Source: Eucalyptus grandis (lineage: Eukaryota > Streptophyta > Magnoliopsida > Myrtales > Myrtaceae). Taken from it: a DNA stretch of 64,000 nt. The DNA lies in assembly GCF_016545825.1 (NCBI RefSeq), contig NC_052616.1, positions 37,562,192-37,626,191 of the forward strand, written 5' to 3'. Of the stretch, positions 43,216-52,504 are shown piece after piece. A program made the translations under genes and the position numbers. The notes under the pieces were generated by a model, which saw only the letters and a program-made list of their open reading frames with translations, ran no database searches and was not told the DNA's origin. The first letter of the stretch is position 1, and the number at the start of each line of letters is the position of its first letter.

Positions 43216-43950
43216 ATGGAAGAAGCGGAAGCAGTCATGAAGATCATCGATAGATGCTGGTTCGAGCTCGAGATATTCAAGAAACGACCAGACACATCGC
43301 CTTCTTCAACCTCCAGATCCAACCCGGGTCAAGAAAGCATAGAAATACCCAAGAAAGAAAGCTCGTGTCTTCAAATTTCTCGGACCCCATTAATTCTTGT
43401 GAGGTCCGTGAGCGATCAAACGAGCATCATCCCAACACGCTTACAAGCAAGTTCTCTCTCTCCAGACTCAGTCCTCCCCATGAAACCTATTCACAGCATG
43501 ATCTATGAAGAAGAGGAAGGTTTCAAATGGAACAACCTCAGAAGCTCGGAGTTCTCGCACAGAAAAAAGGGCCAAATGGGAGGAAGAGCAAAGAGAAGGA
43601 CCTTGACTAAGAGCTTGTCGGAGCTCGAGGTCGAAGAGCTAAAAGGGTTCGTGGATCTGGGGTTCGTCTTCTTGGAGGAAGACAGAGTCGACTCAAGCTT
43701 GGTCTCCATCATTCCTGGGCTACAGAGACTGGGCAACAAAATTAAAGATGGTGAAGAAGATGACGAAGATGCCGGTGAGTCTGTAGTTGTTGTGAGGCCT
43801 TATCTGTCGGAGGCGTGGGAATGGTGGGAGGAGAAGAGGAAGGAGGATCCATTGATGAACTGGAAGGTTCCCGCTCTTGGGAACGAGACCGACATGAAAG
43901 AGAGTCTCAAATGGTGGGCTCACACCGTTGCTTCAACTGTTGTTAGATGA
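43216..43950 (+). CDS. DUF1685 family protein
   Basis: An uninterrupted 244-codon frame with a promoter TATA box 62-71 nt upstream of its ATG. The N-terminus has MKIIDRCWFELEIF (residues 8-21), the usual lead-in of this family. The middle (about 40-125) is Ser/Pro-rich and probably disordered. The DUF1685 core begins near residue 136 with TLTKSLSELEVEELKGFVDLGFVF and continues with SIIPGLQRLGNK. The C-terminus has DPLMNWKVPALGNETDMKES and LKWWAHTVASTVVR, the conserved tail. The function of this plant-specific family is unknown. The reading is intron-free. It is present in block B and cleanly missing from block A. The start was chosen because it is the first ATG after the TATA box and begins the conserved region. 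Confidence 0.88.
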   Translation: MEEAEAVMKIIDRCWFELEIFKKRPDTSPSSTSRSNPGQESIEIPKKESSCLQISRTPLILVRSVSDQTSIIPTRLQASSLSPDSVLPMKPIHSMIYEEEEGFKWNNLRSSEFSHRKKGQMGGRAKRRTLTKSLSELEVEELKGFVDLGFVFLEEDRVDSSLVSIIPGLQRLGNKIKDGEEDDEDAGESVVVVRPYLSEAWEWWEEKRKEDPLMNWKVPALGNETDMKESLKWWAHTVASTVVR

Positions 43951-44803
43951 CGGTTGTTTTGTTGTTCTTGTCGTGGTCGTCGTCATTGTTTTATTTGGAA
44001 GTTTTGATCATTCTTCTTTCTTCCCTCTTTTCTTCGTGTAAAAAGATTATTTTTTTTTATATATTATTATTAGTTGTCAATCAAATTGGAAATTCTTATC
44101 TTGGGTAACTCTTGATTTTGCTTTGCTTAAGGAAGCAGATGTGATGTTCCTTTGGCAATGCGATATTGTAAGAAATTTGACCTATTAATTTGTTAGTATT
44201 TAAATAATTACAATTTTATCATGTTTTAGATAGTTGCAAACCTTTTATCTAAAGTGTTTTCTCGGATATTTTATTGACCTTACGATATTTTTAATTATTA
44301 ATTTTTTTTATTTTTTTTATTTGAATAGAGAAAGGGCTTTTGAATTGCTAGGAATATGTAACTCAGCCATTTTATAATCTCAAGCATACCATAGGGAGGG
44401 CAAGCAATTAATATTTGCTTGTTCTATGTATGGACAGATGTTAATCGTACACATGATCAAATTTTAACAATGCATGTAACGATAATATAAATATCTTTTA
44501 GTTCATGACTTTTTCATTTTTCCTTATTTGTGTGTGAAATGCATGTTATAAGCATCTGCTATATATGGAGAACCAGCTCGTAAAATGAATCAAATATTTA
44601 CGAGAAATTTTTATGTGTGTGTCTATATATATGACGATATATTTTTCTTTTTCAATATTACGATGTATTAACCATCAACCTAATCATTACGAATGAGTAT
44701 AAATCATGTACTTAATGCACATTTATAATTTGTCGCAATACTTTATAGATACCTTTTGTTTTGGCCAATTTAAAACTTTATTTCTCCTTATATTTAGTAA
44801 GAT
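43951..44803. other. 3' flank of the DUF1685 gene, block B only
   Basis: AT-rich DNA without a supported gene. It probably holds the gene's 3' untranslated region (GTAAAAAG and ATTATTATT near 44035-44070) and downstream spacer. Homology with block A resumes at ATATCAAGACAATTG (about 44802). Confidence 0.6.
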
Positions 44804-44874
44804 ATCAAGACAATTGTATAGTTATGAAAGAATTTTTTTTTTTTTTTTTAAAGATGAGGAAACTCGAAAAGTAA

Positions 44875-45280
44875 TTAAATGCACGAATGGATGGGATCAG
44901 AGCAGAGTACAGACATAAGAATAGTAATAATAAGGACAACACAAGTTTTGGTAGATCCACCAAATGGAAGATCCGGAGCATGTTCTAATGTCCACATTGA
45001 CATCCCTATCAAAACGTGCGGGGCGGTCGCCAAAAAGTGTTTAGATTCGCTTCCAACCGCTAGGAAGGAAACCACTTGCTTATGAGGACTCATGGCCGTA
45101 TTACCGGCAATAGCGATTGTAGAAACTCTGCATAGCTTCTCAAAAGTTCCTTTATCAAATCAGTACACATTCTCCTGTCACACCAGACACACCAGTTAGA
45201 ATAACAAAATCTGACTTGGCTTTCACCAAAGAATATAATCAAGTCTAAACACCACATGATGATACCAATCATGCGACACT
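44875..45280 (-). pseudogene. Unidentified gene fragment (R5 copy)
   Basis: Minus-strand frames include DRRMCTDLIKELLRSYAEFLQ (45190-45120) and MSPHKQVVSFLAVGSESKHF with GMSMWTLEHAPDLPFGG (45093-44940). The R2 copy at 24740-25090 carries the same content with different stops. The protein is not recognised. The two frames suggest a broken gene, perhaps with a lost intron or a frameshift near 45110. Confidence 0.35.
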
Positions 45281-46851
45281 TGCAATATAGTGAATGTGAG
45301 GCTCAAATTTTTGCTGTGTTAGAGAATTTGAAACTGATGAGTACCAACTCTTTCACATTTATAGAATCTATTACATACATACACAAGATTTTCTCTTGAG
45401 TTTTAAAGGATTTTACTTTTCATTTTCTTTTTACATGGTGACTGTGATTGATTGACGGGTCTTGAGCAAGATGAAGTAGAAGAGAACTTTGAAGTAATTT
45501 GGCCATTTTAATTTGTATGGTTTTTTTTTTGTCCTTTTCTTTTTTTCATCAAAATTTTGTTCCAAGGCCAAACAAGTGGTCAACGGTCAAATAGTTCTTT
45601 TTGTCCAATCAATTCATTCTGCCGTAACTTACTATTAAGATACAAACAAATTGCTAACAGTATCCAACAAATAGGCGAAGTTATATTATTTGAAACAAGA
45701 ATTAGAGTCCTACTATACTTTACCCCTTGCAAAGAATGAGTTCTCTCTCATGAGGCGGTTACCTAAAGGAGCTCACTGCAAGTAAATTATATTGAAGGCA
45801 AATGGATCCAGATTATTATATGGTACAAAAATCTGTATAATCATTTTTATTTTTTTGGGAAGCCCCTTCGGATGGTTAATTAATTTATGATAAAAATAAC
45901 AACTTGTATCAATGCTTTTCATTTTCAGTCATGTTACTTCATACACTTTCTAGCGGCCTTCCATGAAGACTTTTGCCGAAAATTGCACTAGAGCCAAGTA
46001 AAAAGATCAAAATATTTCGATAAGGATATAATTAGATGATCACAAATGGATATGAAAAAGCAACGTTAATTTAAAGTCTTCTATTTTTTTATGATGTATT
46101 GCATTCACAAAAAAAGGGTATTTGATTCTTTTCTTCATGGAAAAAAATGAAATAATAGTAAAATGTTCAATTGTAATTTTAGGAAGTCACATCAATTCTC
46201 ATTTAAAGTTACCTTAAGAGCCACACTCCAAGCTTTGATTCGGCATTAGTTTCATTAAGTTTGAAATTCCTTAGGGTATTCAAAAGACGGCTTGCTCAGG
46301 GAGCGAAGTCTTATTAATGCAAGTGGAAGGGGTAATTTGCATGCATCTGTATAGATTAGTAGAGTCAAGAGGTTTATATATCTTGCATTAGGAAAAAAAA
46401 ATACAAGTTCTACATGTATATACTTTTGGAAAACTTGGAGCATACGGCGTCAATGTAAGTAAGTCTTTACAAATCATTCATCATTGATTTGAGAGTTTAA
46501 GCTTCCCGATCTCTCACTAAACATTAAATTAAGGGTGGGTCAAACTACTGAAAATAATTTTTATACTTAAAACGTTTGCTTTGTTACTCTACTCTTCTTG
46601 ATGTTTCGACAAATTTCACTGTTCAAAATGAAATTGTGGCATAACCTAATTGAAAGCATGTTAAAGTACCTCCAACGCAAGTGAATACGGGAAATCTATA
46701 TTTGTCACATAAACATGGAACGAAGTTACGTGGCACATAACATTTGATAATCACCCTACGTAACTGGTGCAACATCTACGTCTCAAAGTTGCCATTTGGA
46801 AATGACAAATGCCTTGTCAATGCCTTTGCTGAGCTCTGAGTAGATATGTAT

Positions 46852-46978
46852 ATTCAGTGCAAGTGAATGGCAGGGCAATTCTCCTTTGGCGGAAGCAACA
46901 ACAGCATTAACATTTGCATGCATGCCAATGCAGTTCTCTCCTGCCAAAGGAGAATTACGCTGTTATTCACCGTCACAT
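46852..46978 (+). ncRNA. MIR399: microRNA399-like precursor, copy B2 (variant 3' half)
   Basis: The 3' arm at 46942-46962 begins TGCCAAAGGAGA and ends ATTACGCTG, one base different from copy A2 (C to T at mature position 15). The 5' arm GGGCAATTCTCCTTTGGCGG is at about 46873-46892. The stem GTGAATGGCAG...CTGTTATTCAC is preserved. A GNATATNC match is at 46848-46855, and two more (GTATATGC) follow the hairpin at 47068 and 47090. It probably acts as a miR399 family member. No close TATA box is evident. Confidence 0.85.
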
Positions 46979-47461
46979 TCCGCACCGCTCCTTCACATGG
47001 CCATGCCTGAGTCGTCACATTGATGATCAAGCCTGTATTTATTTCACCAAATTCGGCACAATGCCGGGTATATGCCAGAGGAAGAGATGGTATATGCCAG
47101 AGCACAATTCTTGCCTAAGGTTCTTCCTTCTGGTAAAGAATGCATGGTCCCGACCTTTATATTCTTCAACCTACGTCTCTATCACTACTTCAGCCTCTTG
47201 CTTCCAAGAGTGTGCCCTTCTTTAAATGTTATGGTTTGAGCCTCAAACCTACGTCGAATTAAGAGCACGTACAACCAATTATCAACGCCCTAAAGAAATA
47301 TATGTTTCCTCATTTAACAGAGAAGGAAAACGTGCATGAGCCTCCTCACACACATTCAAATCCGAAAGACAACTAAATCAATCCAGATAAGCAAAAGCGG
47401 GACCCATGCGAAACGTCAATCGACACTCGCCAGTTCAATTGGACTAAGAAATGACTGACAT

Positions 47462-47780
47462 TCAATTGTGGAGATAGAGATCTTCAAGCAAGCCATAGGA
47501 GGCACCAGTGTCACTGCGGTGGCTGACTAAGCTCGACTCAGCCACTGAAGACTGGGGGAAACCACCGAGTGCAACTATGTTTTGGGAAGATACAAGCTGA
47601 GTTGGGACTCGGGAGGCGCGTTTACACAGAGGGGGGAGAGAGAGAAGGTAGAAGACAACGAATTTGCACGGCAAACTAAGGGTTTGAAAACTCAAAGTTA
47701 GTAGGTAAAGTGATTCGGTTCGGTTATCTGAACAATTTTGCGATCCAACTTGAAATTATCCGAATTTTCCAGGTTGACTC
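47462..47780 (-). pseudogene. Exon-like frame with telo-box leader (R5 copy), minus strand
   Basis: The frame 47695-47462 ends with RASRVPTQLVSSQNIVALGG, SSVAESSLVSHRSDTG and LLEDLYLHN before TGA, matching 28399-28620 with two changes (F-to-P side and S-to-L). The AAACCCTA-type leader is here altered to AAACCCTTAG. Same interpretation as the R2 copy: a fragment of an unidentified gene. Confidence 0.4.
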
Positions 47781-47787
47781 ACTTAGG

Positions 47788-49700
47788 TTTTTTTTTTTTT
47801 TTTTTTTGGTTGAAATACAAAACTTCATTTAGGTAAAAGGATCAGGAAAACCCGCTGCAATAGTGTCCGAGTAAAGAAGATCCAACAAGGGGGAGAAGCA
47901 GCCCAATTCAGCGATAAAGAGCCATTTCTATGGGCCTTAGCAGCCCAATCGACAGCAAAATTTGCCTCACGCCTGCAAAACCTAACACGAAGATGAGAGA
48001 AGTGAGGGAGAAGTACGGCGACTTCAGCGAACAAAGGTCGGACCACCCATGGCGTCGCTTGAGGATCGTTCCCGGCTTCAACCAACACAAGGCAGTCCAA
48101 TTCGATCAGGAGTGGATCTTGAGCCTTTCCGTGCTATAGAAGATTGTGCAAGGTTATACTAAGCACCTGGATCTTAATCTGCAAAGCCGAGGAAGCCGCA
48201 ACACCTCTGGTAAAGCCATCAATCATTTTCCTAGTATGGTTACAGCAAATATATGCCATTGTAGCCTCAATGCTTGCTATCTGAAAAGCCCCATCTATTT
48301 TTATCTTGAGGATGCCTGGATCAGGGGGCCGCCAGAATGTGCCGGGATCGGAGTGAGTTCACCTTGCTCCCGCCGAGATTGGAGTGGAGTTCTAAGCGAT
48401 TCGAACTTGGGCCAAGGCTGCATCCATGACAAAGGTCGGATCGGGGCTTTGTCGGCGAAGATGAAGTTGTTGTGCGCCTTCCAAATCTGCCACAAGATTG
48501 TGGCTACAGTCTCCATATCAGGTGAGATCTTCTTATGTGCAGTCCTGTCTGCAAGCCATGCATCTATACGTTGAACTTATGTTGGTGACATTCGAATGCC
48601 AATCTGAGGGTGAGACCAGATTATGTATGTCCATGGATAGAGTAGAAAATGATGTTCCATCATCTCCTGTAAATGATTAGACATAAATTACATTTTGGGT
48701 CTGAGCTGATGCGTTTATGAAAAAGATTGTCTTTGGTGGGCAATGCATTCGGGCATATAGACCAAAGGAAAATCCGAATTTTGGGTGCGATTTTAAGTTT
48801 CCAAATTTGTCTCCAAAGGATCTGAGGTGTTTGAAAGGAAGACGAGGCTCTATTGTTGTTAGTGCTAGGAGCTGCATTTCTGATAGCATGGTTGTTACTT
48901 TTCACTTGAATAATGACCTTGTGTTGTATTTGTCCAAATAAGTTGATCTGCTACATAATGAGGTCTTACCAGGATCTTAAGTATTTGTGTAGTCTCGAGC
49001 ATCAAAAGAACGTTGTAGTAGAGTAACATTCTAGTTATTGTATTTCGGTTCATCGGGTCAGCCACCGTCATAGGTTTATCTCTAGCAGCGAGGTCCACCC
49101 AATATCCCTCTAGGTAGCCAGCGATCTTCGCGAATTCTTATCTCTGTCCCATCACCAACCGACGATTAAAGTTTTGGTAATATTGAATCCCACCCTAACA
49201 GTAGGCTCTTCCAACCCCAGGATGGTCGAGCACCTTTATCCGCATATCTGAAATCCTGTGAGTGAAAATAAAGACCCTTAAAGAGTTTGCTCCACAGAGA
49301 TAAAGGTTGTTGGATTAATCGCCAAGCTTGTTTGCCAAGCATTGCTTTATTAAAAGCAATGAGATATTGAAAGCTGAGGCCTCCCTTTTCCTTCCTACTA
49401 TTTAGTACTTCCCATTGTTTCCAATGAATACCTGACTTGCGACAATCATTCTGCCACCAGAATTGCGCAATCTTCTTTTCAATGGAGTTACATAGTGACA
49501 CAGGAATTTTGAATATGGACATGGCATACTAAGGAATCGCCGGAACAACAGTCTTAATCAAAATCTCTTTACCACCCTTCGATATAAGATTTTCCTTCAA
49601 TCCTTCCAGTTTTGCATTCACTCTCCCCAAAATCCAAGCAAACATGTCTCATTTGGAGCATCCCCAATCAGACGGGATACCTAGGTATTTACCCATCTAG
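47788..49700 (-). mobile_element. L1-type LINE, minus strand, 5'-truncated
   Basis: A 20-T run at 47788-47807 is the poly-A tail in this orientation. Read on the minus strand from 49700: YLGIPSDWGCSK, then LISKGGKEILIKTVVPAIP and MSIFKIPVSLCNSIEKK, with FWWQNDCRKSGIHWKQW and GGLSFQYLIAFNKAMLGKQA (the C-terminal region of plant L1 reverse transcriptase), a zf-RVT segment (WKLKIAPKIRIFLW, about 48790), and an RNase H tail (VRFCRREANFAVDWAAKAHR, about 47990). Several stops break it. The upstream part of the element is cut at 49700 by the family-D gypsy element. Confidence 0.9.
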
Positions 49701-50589
49701 TGTGATGTGGCATCCCAAAAATCCAAAGTCAAACCATAAGGTGTGTTAAAGTCTTTAATTAGGTGATAGAATTTCCATGGCTTATGCTTTAGCCATTAGT
49801 CTTTTAATTAGATGATTTGTGTGTATGGTTGTGAAAATTCAAATTCGATAGATTAATAATTTATGCTTGGCCATGTGCTTTATAAATTAAATCTTAGTGA
49901 ACAAAGTGTCCCAAGACTTTGGCCAAGATGAATATTGAAATTTAAAAATATTTATAGAAGAAATTCAAAAAAAAAAAAAAAAAGAGGGAAAAAGGGGTTA
50001 ATTTTCGAATGGGCCTTAGGCCCATTGGCCTGAGCTTGATGGGCCAAGCTAGTTGGCCCAATAGAAGCTCATGGAAGAGGAGTAGTCACCGGCCCAAGGA
50101 GGGGAGGCCCAAGCCCAAAAGCCCAAGCCCATCTTGCATGTGTGATGACAAGTGGCAAGGGAGAAGGCCATGCATTGGCCATGGTTAAGGCAAAACAATC
50201 ATTATCAATCATGAGCTTTAGGGGAAATAAAAGGGAAGGAGAGAGGAGAGAGAATGGCTGGTTAGCCATTCGCCCAAGGGAGAGAGAGAGGTGTGCGAGA
50301 GAGGAGGAGCGGCCGAGAGAGGAAGGAGGCGGAGCCGAGGAGGAGCCGCCGTTCGTCCGCCGTGTTCGCCGCCCTACGCCGTCGACCGTCCGTCCTAGAG
50401 GCAAGTGGAAGTCCTCTAGCTTCTCTTGCTTGTTGATATGTGGTTTGCATGTTGAGTCTTGAAGTGTTTAATGAGCAATACCGAAGAATGGATGAGTTGT
50501 GAGTGGAAAGTATGGCTGTTTGTGTTCGGACCGTGTGAGTCAGTAACTTGTTTGAGCTTGCATGTGTGTTTAGAGTCCGATTTTGGCTT

Positions 50590-51200
50590 CAATTTCTTCA
50601 TGAGAGTTGTAGCTAACATCTTTAAATACAACATACTTAAATTTCGTGAAAAATGATGGATATTTGAGGGGTTAAAGTCTTGTTCTACGGAGACCTCAGA
50701 TCTGGAGAGTTTTTACTGACCTCTTGTTGGATTCGTGATTGCATGTTGGTTTTTGTTGAGAATATCACTTTGGTTTCTTCATGAAAGTTGTAGGAAACAT
50801 CTTAAAATACAACATAATCAAATTTGAAGTGAAATGAACAAGTATAGCCTAGTAAATCGACTAGATCTTGAAGATGATGATTCTGGTGATGTATTCCGAG
50901 ATACCCGAGACTTCAAGGACATAAATGGTGACTCTAATCTGGTTATTTGACTTAGATCTCTTCATGAAACTTGTATAGGATATCTTTATGTATAACATAT
51001 CCAAATTTCAGAGGAAACGAAAGAGAATAGATAGGTTAAATCTCAATATTACGGTGATATGTGCACTGGACGATGCGGTAATGGGTCCAGAAGCTTCGTG
51101 AGGTTGTATAAAATAATCTGGCTTGGAGTTCTTCATGAAAGTTGTACGAAAATGTCTTGGCTATCACTCTGTAAAATTTCATAATTTTTGGAGACCGTAT
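50590..51200 (+). repeat. Four diverged ~180-bp repeats keyed on CTTCATGAAAGTTGTA
   Basis: The key string CTTCATGA(A/G)A(G/C)TTGTA begins at 50596, 50777, 50960 and 51131, spacings of 181, 183 and 171. Each is followed by ACATCTT-ATACAACATA-C-AAATTT. Related strings in reverse (CTACAACTTTCATCAAGGAG at about 5511) are in the B' LTR, so the repeats belong to the family. Confidence 0.75.
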
Positions 51201-52133
51201 GGATATTTTAATCGAATTTATTCGGAAACTGTGCATTCTGGTTATTATCCGAATATTATGTGCTATTTTGAGAAAATTGTGAAATTGTGTGAAATTCAAT
51301 TTGGCCATGAATTTTGCATGAAATTGTCATCCTATTGGTTTGTTTAATGATTGCTTGAATTTTATGATTTTGGGAAATTATAGATATTGAATTTAATATT
51401 TATTTATGATAATAAATAAATAAATGATAAAATAAAATAAAATAAAATAAAAAAATGGATTATTTTATTGGCCATAAATTCCATTGAAATTGTTAATAAA
51501 TAATTATACATTGTTGCATGTATAATGAGATATTGGTGTGTGTATGACATTGAATTGTGATGCATGTGTGCCAAGTATGATTTGTTTGATGTCATGCCAT
51601 ATGCCATGTTAAATGAGATCAAAATGATGATAAATGTGGATAATGATAAGTGAGTAAGTGGTTGTGGTGGAGGATGAGGCCGGAATGTACGGAGATGCAT
51701 TGCCGGAATTCCCTAGGAGATTCGGGATGCCCGGAATGTGGGGGCCGGAAGCCCGGTGGCCATGGGATGGCTGAATCTTTGGGAACCCCGTCGGAGGTCT
51801 TTGCCCGAAGGAATGATGAAATTGATGATTTGAGAAATGGGTGATGTGGTGATCAAATTCAAAGATAAATATGAAAAATTAACCCATGATATGATATGCA
51901 TGATGATATGCATGATGATGATATGTGATGTGATATGATGATCACCTATGATATGATATGCATGATGATATGCATGGTGATGATAATGATGATGATATAT
52001 GATATGGCATGTGCAATGTGATGATGTCATGATGATGATGACATGTATGATGTAATGATGTCATGATGATGATACACATGTATGTGTTATAAATTGATAT
52101 GATGATGCATGATAGTATGCGCATGGCTTCAAG

Positions 52134-52243
52134 GTAAGTAATGCTTGCAATGCATGTGTAATTTGCATGATGCATTGAGTTGTTATTGGATTTCCCTATC
52201 TGCTGAGTGGTTGTACTCACCCCTTTGGGGACCCACATTTCAG
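52134..52243 (+). other. Intron-like GT-AG segment before the LTR ORF (family B)
   Basis: The donor is AAGGTAAGTA with GT at 52134. The acceptor is CCCACATTTCAG ending at 52243. The length is 110 nt. It separates the LTR's own leader from the small ORF and parallels the 129-nt segment in family D at 55239-55367. Splicing is predicted, not shown. Confidence 0.5.
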
Positions 52244-52252
52244 ATTAGCAGT

Positions 52253-52504
52253 ATGCCGCTTCCTGCCATCACGCGTGGTGTATTTTACGGTCTACCATCC
52301 GATGTAGAGGTTGAGTGTGCTGAGATAGACTGTCCCTCTGTTCCCGGACTGACTTTTATTCGAGTACGCTGTCTAGTGATGTACGACATAGGCCTAGCTA
52401 GGAGCCCTGTCATTCAGGAGTTCATTTCTGTGCACGTTCGTCGGGATGGAGCGATGCGAGGGATGTTGCCACCGCCACCGCCTGATGCATCGGGTTGGGT
52501 GTGA
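52253..52504 (+). CDS. Small protein encoded inside the family-B LTR (function unknown)
   Basis: An intact 83-residue frame begins 10 nt after the acceptor-like AG. It starts MPLPAITRGVFYGLP, has PGLTFIRVRCLVMYDIG and PVIQEFISVHV in the middle, and ends PPPPPDASGWV. The reverse-oriented copy at 3838-4089 has exactly the same length and aligns over its whole length, with many conservative changes (L/I, F/Y, V/I). The alternating hydrophobic pattern suggests a small beta-rich domain. I see no signal peptide, membrane helix or zinc finger. I do not recognise the family. It could serve the element, or be a captured host domain. Confidence 0.6.
   Translation: MPLPAITRGVFYGLPSDVEVECAEIDCPSVPGLTFIRVRCLVMYDIGLARSPVIQEFISVHVRRDGAMRGMLPPPPPDASGWV

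Larger units (their letters stand above)
40313..47787 (+). repeat. Array unit R5 (block B, second half)
   Basis: Colinear with R2 (22010-28737). Specific to this copy: an ACA-type gene fragment (41517-42197) replacing about 45 bp; a 1.7-kb segment carrying the DUF1685 gene (about 43098-44803); an extra ~130 bp at 45270-45410; and no Mutator-like element at 46274. It lacks about 390 bp after 41255, lost between GAAAATTTT repeats. The unit is cut at its right end by an L1 LINE inserted after ACTTAGG. Confidence 0.85.

Noticed and set aside
44875..45093. 72-codon minus frame as an intact gene
   Set aside because: Its copy in block A is broken differently and the protein seems to continue across frames. 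Treated as a gene fragment.
51850..52110. Regularly spaced GATATGCATGATG units resembling a CRISPR-like array
   Set aside because: Units are short, irregular and without distinct spacers. It is an ATG/GAT simple-sequence region of the LTR in a plant genome.
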